From positions 248,001 through 312,000 of the forward strand of contig NZ_BAAAIV010000012.1 in assembly GCF_039526245.1 (NCBI RefSeq): a DNA stretch of 64,000 nucleotides, given 5' to 3'. The notes under the pieces are model-generated. The model had not been told where the DNA came from and made no database searches. It saw nothing but the letters and a program-made list of their open reading frames with translations. The position numbers were made by a program, and so were the translations under genes. This document shows, piece after piece, positions 13,146 to 22,098 of this stretch. Every line of letters begins with the position of its first letter. The stretch's first letter is position 1. The DNA is from Arthrobacter_H rhombi. GTDB lineage: Bacteria; Actinomycetota; Actinomycetes; Actinomycetales; Micrococcaceae.

Positions 13146-13907
13146 TTAGCGGCCGCGCATGGACCGGCGGTCCGGACGGGCCTTGTTCGGGTCGATGCCC
13201 TTGGGGATCGGCAGCTTGGCGCTTCCCAACGTCGACAGGCGCATGTCCACGGCGTGGACCTCCTGCTTGTTCAGCGTCTTGGGGAACTTCTTCATCTTCT
13301 TGGCCACATCACCGAGCGGCGTCTGGCCCTCGCCCGAGCCGGCGTTGATGACGTGGATCGGGACGTTCGGCAGCACGCGGCTCATGCGACGGCGCTCGGA
13401 GTCCACGAGGGGGCGGACACGGTTCGTCGGGCCCTCGGTGACCAGCACGACGCCGGGACGACCGATGCCGCGGAAGACCAGGTCCTGGGTGCGCGGGCTG
13501 ATGGCCACTGGCTGCTCCGTCAGGACCCAACCGCGGCGCAGGACGGACATGGAGGCGCCGGCGGCACCGGCCTTGCCCTCCAGCTGCTTGAACGCAGCCC
13601 GTTCGGCGCGCCGGGAGAGGATGAGCAAGGCGGCCAGCAGGCCCAGGGGGATGGACACCAGAAGCGTGGTGATCCAGTTGTTGATCAGCAGGCCAACGAC
13701 CAGGCCGATGGCAACGATGCCGACGAAGGCCAAGACCATCCACCACACGGCGTTCGGGTCGTTGCGCCGGGTCATCTGGAAGACCTGGCCGAGCTGCTTC
13801 AGCCGGCCTGGTTCCTTGGCGGCCTTTTCTGCTTTGGGCTTGCGGGAGAACAAGGAGCGCTTGGGCTTCGCATCATCATTTGCGGGTGAGTTAAGGGTCT
13901 TGGCCAT
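13146..13907 (-). CDS. DUF4191 membrane protein
   Basis: 253 aa. The basic N-terminus (KPKRSLFSRKPKAEKAAK) precedes two hydrophobic segments (WMVLAFVGIVAIGLVVGLLI and ITTLLVSIPLGLLAALLIL) and a soluble C-terminal domain with RRGWVLTEQPVAISPRTQDL and RVLPNVPIHVINAG. This matches the actinobacterial DUF4191 family, which almost always sits next to lipA as here. Function is unknown; a link to lipoate metabolism or to membrane housekeeping is only contextual. Confidence 0.88.
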   Translation of the reverse strand: MAKTLNSPANDDAKPKRSLFSRKPKAEKAAKEPGRLKQLGQVFQMTRRNDPNAVWWMVLAFVGIVAIGLVVGLLINNWITTLLVSIPLGLLAALLILSRRAERAAFKQLEGKAGAAGASMSVLRRGWVLTEQPVAISPRTQDLVFRGIGRPGVVLVTEGPTNRVRPLVDSERRRMSRVLPNVPIHVINAGSGEGQTPLGDVAKKMKKFPKTLNKQEVHAVDMRLSTLGSAKLPIPKGIDPNKARPDRRSMRGR

Positions 13908-13938
13908 AGTGGTTCGATTCTACGCGATCGGCGAGGTG

Positions 13939-14943
13939 CTAGCGGGCGGCGAGCAGCGTTGCTGCCTCTTGCTTGGTCGTGCCTGAACTTTCGATGTGTG
14001 CCAGCTCCTCGGGGATCGGCAGGCCCTTCTTGCGCATCGCACCCGCCCACAGGCGGCCCGCCCGATAGGACGAACGCACCAACGGCCCCGACATCACGCC
14101 CAGGAAGCCGATCTCCTCGGCGGCCTTCTGCAGGTCAACGAACTCCTGGGGCTTGACCCAACGCACCACCGGGTGGTGGCGTTCGGTGGGGCGCAGGTAC
14201 TGCGTGATCGTCAACAGGTCGCAGCCGGCTTCGCGCAAGTCGCGCATGGCGTCAACGACTTCCTCGAGGGTTTCGCCCATGCCGAGGATGAAGTTGGACT
14301 TGGTGATCATGTTGTTGTCGCGCCCCTGCGAGATGACATCCAGGGATCGGTCGTAGCGGAAGGCGGGCCGGATCGACTTGAACAGGCGCGGCACCGTTTC
14401 GACATTGTGGGCGTAGACCTCGGGAGCCGAAGCGCAGATCTCGTCCAGGAATTCCTTCTTGCCGGAGAAATCCGGAATCAACAGCTCGACGCCGGTGCCC
14501 GGGTTGAACTGGTGGATCCTGCGGACCGTCTCGGCGTAGAGCCAGGTGCCTTCGTCCTCGAGGTCGTCGCGGGCCACGCCCGTCACGGTCGCGTAGCGCA
14601 GGCCCATCTGCTTGACGGACTGGGCCACCTTGAAGGGTTCGGCGCGGTCGATGGCCTGCGGCTTGCCGGTGTCGATCTGGCAGAAGTCGCACCGTCGGGT
14701 ACATTCGGAGCCGCCGATGAGGAACGTGGCCTCGCGGTCCTCCCAGCACTCGAAGATGTTGGGGCAGCCGGCTTCCTCGCAGACCGTATTCAGGCCCTTG
14801 TCCTTGACGAGCTTCTTGAGTTCGACGTACTCCGGCCCGATTTCGACCTTCGCCTTGATCCACTCGGGCTTTCGTTCCACGGGGGTGGCCGAGTTGCGCT
14901 GTTCGATGCGCAACATGCGGCGGCCTTCGGGGGCGAGGCTCAC
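13939..14943 (-). CDS. lipA: Lipoyl synthase
   Basis: 334 aa radical-SAM enzyme that inserts two sulfurs into protein-bound octanoyl groups. The auxiliary cluster cysteines are C55, C60 and C66 (CEEAGCPNIFEC) and the radical-SAM CxxxCxxC is C81, C85, C88 (CTRRCDFC). The C-terminal RSSYRAG arginine-serine motif is present. The GTG start overlaps the lipB stop (GTGA), so lipB and lipA are translated together. The products serve the lipoyl domains of the E2 subunit at 22099-23826. Confidence 0.97.
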   Translation of the reverse strand: MSLAPEGRRMLRIEQRNSATPVERKPEWIKAKVEIGPEYVELKKLVKDKGLNTVCEEAGCPNIFECWEDREATFLIGGSECTRRCDFCQIDTGKPQAIDRAEPFKVAQSVKQMGLRYATVTGVARDDLEDEGTWLYAETVRRIHQFNPGTGVELLIPDFSGKKEFLDEICASAPEVYAHNVETVPRLFKSIRPAFRYDRSLDVISQGRDNNMITKSNFILGMGETLEEVVDAMRDLREAGCDLLTITQYLRPTERHHPVVRWVKPQEFVDLQKAAEEIGFLGVMSGPLVRSSYRAGRLWAGAMRKKGLPIPEELAHIESSGTTKQEAATLLAAR

Positions 14944-15623
14944 AGTAGGGCTCCTTCATCGGCGTTTGATGGGTTGTTCTTGATGGCAGGTTCGAGAAGC
15001 CGGGTCAGCTCCTCCTGCACGCGGTCGAGGACATCGACGGGGCGAACGGGCCGCCCGCTCTCCTCGGTGATGCTGGTCGTGGACGCGTCGGCGATACCGC
15101 AGGGGATGATGCGAGAGAAAGCCGCGTCATCATTATCGCAGTTCAGGGCGAAACCATGCATCGTCACCCCGTGGTCAACGCGGATGCCAATGGCGGCGAT
15201 CTTCCGGTCCTGGCCGCCGTCGGTGCCCAGGACCCACACCCCGGCCCGGCCGTCCACGCGCTGGGCGTCGATGCCGAAGCCGGCGACGACGTTGATCAGC
15301 ATCTCCTCGAGACGATGCACGTAATCGCGGATGCCGGCGTGGTTGGCCAACTCCACGATCGGGTAACCCACCAGCTGGCCCGGTCCATGCCAGGTGATCT
15401 TGCCGCCCCGGTCCACGTCGACGACGGGGGTCCCATCGATGGGAAGGTCCTGCGGTTCGGTGCGTTTGCCGGCCGTATAGACGGCCGCATGTTCAAGAAG
15501 CAGGACTTCGGGGCCCCGTGCGCCGGCAGCCACGTCGTCGTGGATGCTGCGCTGCAAGTCCCAGGCTTCCTGGTAGTCAACGTAGTCCGGGGCAAAGCCC
15601 AGCCGCTGGAAGGAAATGGTCAT
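14940..15623 (-). CDS. lipB: Octanoyltransferase
   Basis: 227 aa from ATG 15623 (MTISFQRLGF); the frame is open further upstream but that part is not LipB-like. The protein transfers octanoyl from acyl carrier protein to lipoyl domains. Conserved GGKITWHGPGQLVGYPI, catalytic Lys141 (RKIAAIGIR) and catalytic Cys175 (IIPCGIAD) are present. It lies upstream of and overlaps lipA. There is no strong ribosome-binding site. Confidence 0.95.
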   Translation of the reverse strand: MTISFQRLGFAPDYVDYQEAWDLQRSIHDDVAAGARGPEVLLLEHAAVYTAGKRTEPQDLPIDGTPVVDVDRGGKITWHGPGQLVGYPIVELANHAGIRDYVHRLEEMLINVVAGFGIDAQRVDGRAGVWVLGTDGGQDRKIAAIGIRVDHGVTMHGFALNCDNDDAAFSRIIPCGIADASTTSITEESGRPVRPVDVLDRVQEELTRLLEPAIKNNPSNADEGALL

Positions 15624-15728
15624 GGGATCCACGCTACTCGTCGACGTGCACAGGTTCGAATTGCATGAAGCCCCGACGGCCTGTGGATAACTTCTGCGCG
15701 GTCTGGGCAAAGCCGGTAAAAAGAGAAG

Positions 15729-17357
15729 ATGGAAGCACCGACCCCGAGGACAGGACGCCCCGAACTGGAGGATTGGTCCGTCGAATCCGAGATCGGCAGC
15801 GGCGGCTGCGGAACCGTCTATGTGGTCCGGAACCGGCACACCGGGGATCGAGCCGCACTCAAGGTCCCCACGTCATGGAACGACGACGGCGGTATTGCGG
15901 CGGAGATCGCCGCGTTGGCTTCCGTGAAACACCAGCACATCGTCGATTTGGTGGGGACCCTTCGAACGGACCAGGGGGACGCCATCCTGATGGAATACCT
16001 GCCGGGTGGTTCCGTGGCCGACCTCATCGCGGCCCGGGGCCCGTTGAGCCTGGGGGAGGCCGTCACCGTCATGGCGCCGATCGCCGGCGCCTTGGCCTAT
16101 CTCCATGACCAGGGCGGCGTCCATGGTGATGTCTCACCGGGGAACGTGCTCTTCACCGCGGCCGGAATGCCCAAGCTGGCGGACCTCGGGTTGACCGTGT
16201 TGGTCGGTGGCCGGCAGTCGGCGTCCGGAACGCCGGGGTTCCATGCACCGGTATCGGAAGGAGCAGATGCCGGTGGCAAGCGGCTGCGGCCATCCCGCGA
16301 CGTCTTTTCGCTCGCGGCGCTGACCTGGTACATGGTCACGGGCCGCGTCGCCGGGCCCACCCGGCAGAGGCCGCCCTTGTCGAGTTTGTTGGGCAGCGTG
16401 CCCAGCGAACTCGTGGAGCTCCTCGAGGACGGCCTGTCCGAAGACGAGGAGCGTCGGCCGAGTGCCGCCGAGTTCAGCCGACGGATTTTCGAGGTGGCCA
16501 AACCGCAGCCTGTCAGTCTGCGGGATGTGGTCCGCCCGGAGGCCCTGCCCCACATGGTGACGCGCGTGGTCAGGAACCAGCAGCCCGCGCCGGGACGAAA
16601 CCCCTGGGCCCGGTTGCGTGCGTGGGCTGGAGGGCGCCGGCCCGACAAACGGTCGCGCCAGGGGCGGCCGCGGGACACGACGACGCATCGGTGGGGGAGC
16701 GCCCGGATCTGGCTGGCGGCACTCTCGGTCGCTCTGCTCGCCGGGCTCGTGGCCCTCGGGATCGGTGTGCTGGACCGCTTGCAGGCTCCAGACCCGGTGA
16801 CGTCAGCGGGCAACACGCAGCGGGAGGAGCGGCCGACAGCGCCACCTGCCGACGGGCCCCGCCGAGCGGAAAAGAGTGCGGCCGCGAGTGCCAACGCCAC
16901 GCATGCCCCCCGTCCCGTCCTGGAGAACAAGGCGTTTCGCGAGGCGGTACCGAAGGACCCGGTCCAGGCCGCCAAGGTCCTCACGGCACGACGGGACCTG
17001 GCTCTTGCGGCAGCCGACGCGGCGGCCCTGCGCCGGGTCCATGCGCGCCGGGGTTCCTCCTTGGGGCCCGACTTGGCCAAAGCCAGCCAACTGCGCTCAC
17101 AGGGCCTGCGCTATGAGGGGCTGCGAACCAGGCTCTCCGATGCAGCGGTCAGCACAGGAACCGTCGGGGACACAGTCGACGTCGTCGTGACCAGTACGCT
17201 GGGCGCCTACCAGGTGGTGGGGGCCGACGGGGCAGTCGTGGCATCCATCGACGACCAGGAAAACCAACGAGTGACGTTGCGGTTGGCGCGCAGCAACAGC
17301 AGTTGGTTGATCGCCGCGGTCCTCGACGCATCGGAAACAGTGAAGAAGAAGTCCTGA
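15729..17357 (+). CDS. Membrane Ser/Thr protein kinase
   Basis: 542 aa. The kinase domain (about 15-265) has a glycine loop GSGGCGTV (23-30), ATP lysine Lys45, a catalytic loop HGDVSPGN at 132-139 and DLG at 152-154. The usual HRD and DFG are therefore HGD and DLG, but the catalytic Asp, Asn and metal-binding Asp are kept, so activity is plausible. The Arg-to-Gly change resembles 'non-RD' kinases. A single membrane segment lies at about 327-349 (IWLAALSVALLAGLVALGIG). The external part (about 350-542) is Ala/Arg-rich, then has a compact beta domain (VGDTVDVVVTSTLGAYQVVG), with no PASTA repeats. It is a single gene, 45 nt from the tricorn gene. Ligand and substrates are unknown. Confidence 0.88.
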   Translation: MEAPTPRTGRPELEDWSVESEIGSGGCGTVYVVRNRHTGDRAALKVPTSWNDDGGIAAEIAALASVKHQHIVDLVGTLRTDQGDAILMEYLPGGSVADLIAARGPLSLGEAVTVMAPIAGALAYLHDQGGVHGDVSPGNVLFTAAGMPKLADLGLTVLVGGRQSASGTPGFHAPVSEGADAGGKRLRPSRDVFSLAALTWYMVTGRVAGPTRQRPPLSSLLGSVPSELVELLEDGLSEDEERRPSAAEFSRRIFEVAKPQPVSLRDVVRPEALPHMVTRVVRNQQPAPGRNPWARLRAWAGGRRPDKRSRQGRPRDTTTHRWGSARIWLAALSVALLAGLVALGIGVLDRLQAPDPVTSAGNTQREERPTAPPADGPRRAEKSAAASANATHAPRPVLENKAFREAVPKDPVQAAKVLTARRDLALAAADAAALRRVHARRGSSLGPDLAKASQLRSQGLRYEGLRTRLSDAAVSTGTVGDTVDVVVTSTLGAYQVVGADGAVVASIDDQENQRVTLRLARSNSSWLIAAVLDASETVKKKS

Positions 17358-17402
17358 TGTTTCGTCGGTGACGCGGCCCCTTCCTGTCGATAGGATCGGA
17401 CG

Positions 17403-20400
17403 ATGAGTCCCAGTAGCTATCTTCGATTCCCGCATGTCTTCGACCAGTTGGTCACCTTCGTTGCCGAAGATGACGTGTGGTTGGCCCCGCTGGCCGGAGG
17501 GCGTGCCTGGCGTCTTTCAGCGCAAGGACTTCCCGCCCGCAATCCCCGGTTCACCCCCGATGGCCAGACCGTCGTGTGGACGATCCTCGCCGGTGGCTCG
17601 CAGGAAATCGTTGCCGCATCGGTTGATGGCGGCAACTACCGTCAACTGACCCACTGGGGCCACCCGTCCACCAGAAACCGGGGATTCACCCCCTCGGGGG
17701 AAATCCTGGCGATCACCTCCCAGGGACAGGGTGATTCCCGGCTGACCTGGGCGCGGGCAGTCCCGTTGGATGGCTCGCCAGAAAGAGCGCTGAAGTACGG
17801 GCCCGTTGATTCCCTGGCCTGGGGGCCTTCCCTCGGGGACGAGCGCCCGCTGGTCATCGGCAGCGCGTTGAGCAGGGAACCCGCGTGGTGGAAACGCTAT
17901 CGGGGCGGAACGGCCGGGAAACTGTGGATCGATCGCGAAGGCGGAGAAACCTTCGAACGCTTCCTTCCGGAGATTGACGGCAACCTCTGCGACCCACACT
18001 GGATCGGGCAGCGCATATCCTTCCTGTCCGATCATGAAGGGTACGGAAACGTGTACTCAGTGGACACTTCCGGTGGCGACCTGAGACGCCACACCGACCA
18101 TGACCGTTACTACGTCCGCCACCTGTCCGCTGATGGCAGCCGCCTGGTGTACGAATCCGCCGGCGACCTGTGGATCCTGGACCAGCTGCAGGCTGAACCC
18201 CGCAGAATCCAGATCTCCTTGGGGTCTGCAGGCCACGCTCGGCAGCCGAAGCCGTTGGACGTGGCATCCCATCTGGTGCGTGCCACGCCGGACCACGCAG
18301 GAAACGCGAGCATCATTGAAAGCCACGGAATGCTCCACCTGCTCATGCACCGACGTGGCCCTGCCCGTGCCATCGCAGCCACCCCGGGCGTTCGAGCCCG
18401 GCATGGACACTTCCTGGGCTCGGAGCATGTGGTCTACGTCAGCGACGAGGACGGAATGGAGGCCCTCCGCGTCCGACCGTTGGACGCCCCGGGGGCGGGA
18501 CAGGAATTGCTGCCCGGACCGGGCGCCACCGACGTCACCGCAGCAGCTCCCAAGGAACCAGACGACGTGGCCGTCGAGTTGCCCCAGCCAGTCAGTGCTG
18601 CCGGGCTCGCGGGACCGACGGGCCAGCAGGGCCGCGCCGGTGCGGCGGCCCCCGGCTCACCTGACAGCGACGAGGACCGAACGAGCGAGCCGACCCAGGA
18701 CGGGTCCACGGCGTCTGCGCAGGAGGGGAGCGGTACCCCGGACGAACAATCCTTCGAGCTTCCCGCGGGCCACCGAGTGCGTTCCCTCACCCCCAGCGCC
18801 GACGGCCGGTGGGTCGCCGTCGCCACGGAGACCGGCCATGTCTTCCTGCTCGACCCCCGGGCCGAAACGTGGCACGAGCTCAGCCAGGGTGGACACGGAG
18901 GCGTCGACCGGCTGGCCTTCTCGCCGGATGGCCGTTGGCTGGCTTTCGCCGATCCGGTGACGGAGTTCGGCACCCGCAGCCGGATCCTCCTGGTCTCCAC
19001 CGAGTCTCCGGAGGATGCGCCGATTGAGGCGACGGACGGCCGCTTCCGGGACCACTCCCCGTCATTTACCCCTGACGGGAAGTACCTGGCCCTCTTGTCG
19101 GATCGAAGTTTCGACCCGCTTTACGACACCCACACGTTTGACCTGGCCTTCCCGGCCTCCACCAAACCCTTCCTGATCGCCCTGGATGACAGGACCCCCT
19201 CGCTGTACGGTCCATGCGTCTACGGTGCCGAACCGCACACGTCAGGGCAGAAGGCGAAGCCGGGCCCCGCCAGCGAGGACACCGATACGGTGCCCCGGAC
19301 CCAGGTCGTGGTCGAGGGGCTGCCGTCGCGCCTCTTCGCGGTCCCCGTGCCGCAGGGACGCTACGAGTCCCTGGAGGCCGTCGACGGTGGCTTGGTGTGG
19401 CTGACCGACCTTTCAACGGGCGTGACCGGAGACGGGCGGGCCCCTGACGCACCCGTGGAGGCCAAGCACCTGGATCGTTTCGACCACGAAACCCAGCAGA
19501 CGACGACCCTGGTGGACGCCGCCGAGGCATTCCTGCTCAGTGGCGACCGGAAACGGGTCGTGGTCATCCATGACGGTACGGTTCGGGCGGTGCCTTCGAA
19601 CCGGGCGGCGGAGAAGGACTCGCCCGATGCCCGGGAGATCGACCTCGGCCGGATTCGGGTCCGTCTGGATCCGCCAGTGGTCTGGGCGCAGGCCTTCGAG
19701 GAGGCCTGGCGCCTGCAACGCGACTTCTATTGGGTGCAGGACATGGCGGGACAGGATTGGCAGGCAGTGGCCGAGGCCTACCGGCCGCTCGTGCAGCGGC
19801 TTGGATGCCACGACGACCTGGTCGACCTGCTGTGGGAGCTACACGGTGAACTGGGCACGTCCCACGCCTACGTGACACCTGCCGCTGCCACCGGCGGCGA
19901 GCGGCAAGGCCTGCTGGGTGCCGACCTGGAATACGTCGGCGGCCAGTGGCGCATCACCGACGTCCTGGCCGGGGAGTCCTCGGATCCACAGGCATACTCA
20001 CCACTGGCTGCACCCGGCGTGGGAGTGCGTTCCGGTGACACGCTGGTGGCCGTTGACGGGGTGGGAATCCCGGCCAGCGGACCTGCGGAACTGCTCCAAG
20101 GCGCCGGCGGGAAAACCGTGGAACTGACAGTGCGTGGCGGTGGGCAGTCAACTGACCCCGGGAACCTCCGGCGAGTCGGTGTGGTCCCGGTCCGTGATGA
20201 GCAGCGGCTGCGCTACCACCAATGGGTCGAGCGCAACCGCAGGGAAGTCCGGGAGGCCTCCGGCGGGCTGTTCGGATACCTGCACATCCCCGACATGATG
20301 CCGCTGGGATGGGCGCAGCTCTTCCGGGACCTGGACCAGGAGGCGTCTCGCGATGCCCTGCTCATCGATGTCCGCCGCAACCGTGGCGGACACACCTCGC

Positions 20401-20915
20401 AGCTGGTCGCCGACGTCATCTCCCGCAAGGTCACAGCCTGGTCCGTGGGACGGGACATGGAACCGTGGACGTACCCGGCCAGCGCGCCCCGGGGGCCAGT
20501 GGTCATCCTCACCGATGAATGGGCCGGTTCGGACGGTGACATCATCACCCAAGTGGGCAAGCTGCGCGGAATCGGTCCGGTGGTGGGCATGAGGACCTGG
20601 GGAGGGGTGATCGGCATCGACGGGCTGTTCGATCTGGTCGATGGCACCCGGGTCACCCAGCCGCGCTACGCGACCTGGTTCACCGGGGGAGTGGCTTGGG
20701 GCGTGGAGAACCGGGGAGTGGATCCGGACATCGAGGTCCCCTTCCCCCCGCATGCCTATCTGGCTGGCCTGGATCCGCAACTGGAACAGGGGATCACCGT
20801 GCTCAAGGAGATGCTCCGGGAGATTCCGACGCAGGCGCCGCCTGAGAGGACCGGCTACCCGAGCCGCAAGCCGGGCCCGCTGCCGGCTCGACCGCAGCCG
20901 GTGCCGGGGGACTGA
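17403..20915 (+). CDS. Tricorn-type protease (S41 family)
   Basis: 1170 aa. The N-terminal half is WD40-like: a six-bladed then a seven-bladed beta-propeller with repeated NPRFTPDG, SPSFTPDGKYLALLSD and similar strands. They are interrupted by an acidic, low-complexity linker at about 385-455. A C-terminal C1/PDZ/C2 region follows, with the PDZ around GVRSGDTLVAVDGVGI. The C2 domain has RNRGGHTSQLV and the catalytic Ser1043 in DEWAGSDGDI. The enzyme degrades peptides of about 6-12 residues released by the proteasome or other proteases; a leucyl aminopeptidase is encoded at 25556-27067. The length is within the usual range. Confidence 0.93.
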   Translation: MSPSSYLRFPHVFDQLVTFVAEDDVWLAPLAGGRAWRLSAQGLPARNPRFTPDGQTVVWTILAGGSQEIVAASVDGGNYRQLTHWGHPSTRNRGFTPSGEILAITSQGQGDSRLTWARAVPLDGSPERALKYGPVDSLAWGPSLGDERPLVIGSALSREPAWWKRYRGGTAGKLWIDREGGETFERFLPEIDGNLCDPHWIGQRISFLSDHEGYGNVYSVDTSGGDLRRHTDHDRYYVRHLSADGSRLVYESAGDLWILDQLQAEPRRIQISLGSAGHARQPKPLDVASHLVRATPDHAGNASIIESHGMLHLLMHRRGPARAIAATPGVRARHGHFLGSEHVVYVSDEDGMEALRVRPLDAPGAGQELLPGPGATDVTAAAPKEPDDVAVELPQPVSAAGLAGPTGQQGRAGAAAPGSPDSDEDRTSEPTQDGSTASAQEGSGTPDEQSFELPAGHRVRSLTPSADGRWVAVATETGHVFLLDPRAETWHELSQGGHGGVDRLAFSPDGRWLAFADPVTEFGTRSRILLVSTESPEDAPIEATDGRFRDHSPSFTPDGKYLALLSDRSFDPLYDTHTFDLAFPASTKPFLIALDDRTPSLYGPCVYGAEPHTSGQKAKPGPASEDTDTVPRTQVVVEGLPSRLFAVPVPQGRYESLEAVDGGLVWLTDLSTGVTGDGRAPDAPVEAKHLDRFDHETQQTTTLVDAAEAFLLSGDRKRVVVIHDGTVRAVPSNRAAEKDSPDAREIDLGRIRVRLDPPVVWAQAFEEAWRLQRDFYWVQDMAGQDWQAVAEAYRPLVQRLGCHDDLVDLLWELHGELGTSHAYVTPAAATGGERQGLLGADLEYVGGQWRITDVLAGESSDPQAYSPLAAPGVGVRSGDTLVAVDGVGIPASGPAELLQGAGGKTVELTVRGGGQSTDPGNLRRVGVVPVRDEQRLRYHQWVERNRREVREASGGLFGYLHIPDMMPLGWAQLFRDLDQEASRDALLIDVRRNRGGHTSQLVADVISRKVTAWSVGRDMEPWTYPASAPRGPVVILTDEWAGSDGDIITQVGKLRGIGPVVGMRTWGGVIGIDGLFDLVDGTRVTQPRYATWFTGGVAWGVENRGVDPDIEVPFPPHAYLAGLDPQLEQGITVLKEMLREIPTQAPPERTGYPSRKPGPLPARPQPVPGD

Positions 20916-20960
20916 CCCGGGCCCGCACCACGCGGGTCATCTTTCCCAGTAGTTAAACTG

Positions 20961-21002
20961 CAGCAGGGCGCCGGACCCCGTGGGGGTTCCGGCGCCCTGC
21001 TG
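20961..21002. terminator. Bidirectional terminator
   Basis: A 15-bp stem (20961-20975 with 20988-21002), extended by C-G pairs in the loop, between the convergent tricorn and OsmC genes. Confidence 0.82.
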
Positions 21003-21015
21003 CTGGTGAGGACTG

Positions 21016-21453
21016 CTAGGAGACGAGGGTGGCCTCGAGCGTGATGCTCGGAACCGAAGCCAGCGCCTTGGATACCGGGCAACCTTCCTTGGCGCCCTGA
21101 GCGGCCTCCTGGAACGCTGCTTCGTCAATGCCCGGCACGGTGGCCTTGAGCACCAGGCGGATCTCGGAGATGAGCGGACCGTTGGTGGTGTCGAAATCGA
21201 CCTCGGCGGTCGTCTCGAGGGACTCCGGGGCGAAGCCGGCTTCCTTCAGCACGTTGCTCAGCGCCATCGAGTAGCAGGAGGCGTGGGCCGCGGCAATGAG
21301 TTCCTCGGGGCTGGTCTTGCCTTCTGACTGCTCGGCGCGGGCCTTCCACGTGATGTCATACGTGCCGATGCCCGAGGTTTCGAAGGTGGTCTGGCCGCTG
21401 CCGGAGAAAAGGTCGCCATTCCATACGGTGCGAGCTGAACGGGTTGTAGCCAT
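21016..21453 (-). CDS. OsmC/OhrA-family peroxiredoxin
   Basis: 145 aa from ATG 21453, with GGAGGAG about 8 nt upstream; the frame extends upstream without coding character. The sequence is OsmC-type: ARTVWNGDLFSGSG, then SPEELIAAAHASCYSMALS with the first redox Cys, and GAKEGCPVSKAL with the second. The pair reduces organic hydroperoxides in the cytoplasm and in related species is recycled by lipoylated dihydrolipoamide proteins, a possible link with the lipA/sucB/lpdA genes nearby. Single gene. Confidence 0.93.
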   Translation of the reverse strand: MATTRSARTVWNGDLFSGSGQTTFETSGIGTYDITWKARAEQSEGKTSPEELIAAAHASCYSMALSNVLKEAGFAPESLETTAEVDFDTTNGPLISEIRLVLKATVPGIDEAAFQEAAQGAKEGCPVSKALASVPSITLEATLVS

Positions 21454-21609
21454 TGGGGGACTCCTCCACATCTGGGTGGGCGACCGGTTCCGGGCGCCAC
21501 TTACCATCCTATGGCTCCGCGTGCCGGAGGCAAGTGGGAGTCCCCGGACGTCAAACGGCCCCCGGTGATCCACGAGGGATCGTCCAGGGGCCGGCGGCGG
21601 AGGTGGGGA

Positions 21610-21960
21610 TCAGACCCAGAGGACGGCGATGGCGATGTTGACCAATGCCAGGCCACCGACGGCGTGGGCGATGCCGGTGGGAACCTCTTCATTGGCCTTG
21701 ACCTTCTTGCGGCCGAGCCAGGCAGCCACGAGGATGCCCAGCGCGATGACCAGCTTGATGCCAAGCTTGATCCGGTTGGGTTCGCCGTCGCCCATTTCCA
21801 GCAGGCCGAACATCAGGATGCCGGTCACCACCTGGGTGATGGAACCGATCCACTGCCAGAGGCCCACGGTGGGCTTCTTGAAGGAGGCGAGCCAGCCGCC
21901 GAAGATCGCGGCTGCACCGAGGATGTGCAGGAAGATGAGCAAGGTGAAGAGGATGTCCAT
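21610..21960 (-). CDS. Small four-helix membrane protein
   Basis: 116 aa from ATG 21960. Four hydrophobic segments: ILFTLLIFLHILGAAAIFGG, SITQVVTGILMFGLL, IKLGIKLVIALGILVAAWLG and AVGGLALVNIAIAVLWV. The His of LHILGAA is typical of small integral membrane proteins of this type. Function unknown. Confidence 0.8.
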   Translation of the reverse strand: MDILFTLLIFLHILGAAAIFGGWLASFKKPTVGLWQWIGSITQVVTGILMFGLLEMGDGEPNRIKLGIKLVIALGILVAAWLGRKKVKANEEVPTGIAHAVGGLALVNIAIAVLWV

Positions 21961-22018
21961 GAGTCCAGTTTAGGGGCGAATTCGACAGCCTGTCGAAATG
22001 GCGGCATGTCCCGGCACA

Positions 22019-22064
22019 CGACGACGGCTGGTGATTTCCCGGGGGGAGTCACCAGCCGTCGTCG
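22019..22064 (-). terminator. Terminator of sucB
   Basis: A perfect 16-bp stem (22019-22034 with 22049-22064) lies 34 nt beyond the sucB stop at 22099. Confidence 0.85.
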
Positions 22065-22098
22065 TTTGCCTCAAGCCGCCGAGGCGGTCAGCGCGGTG

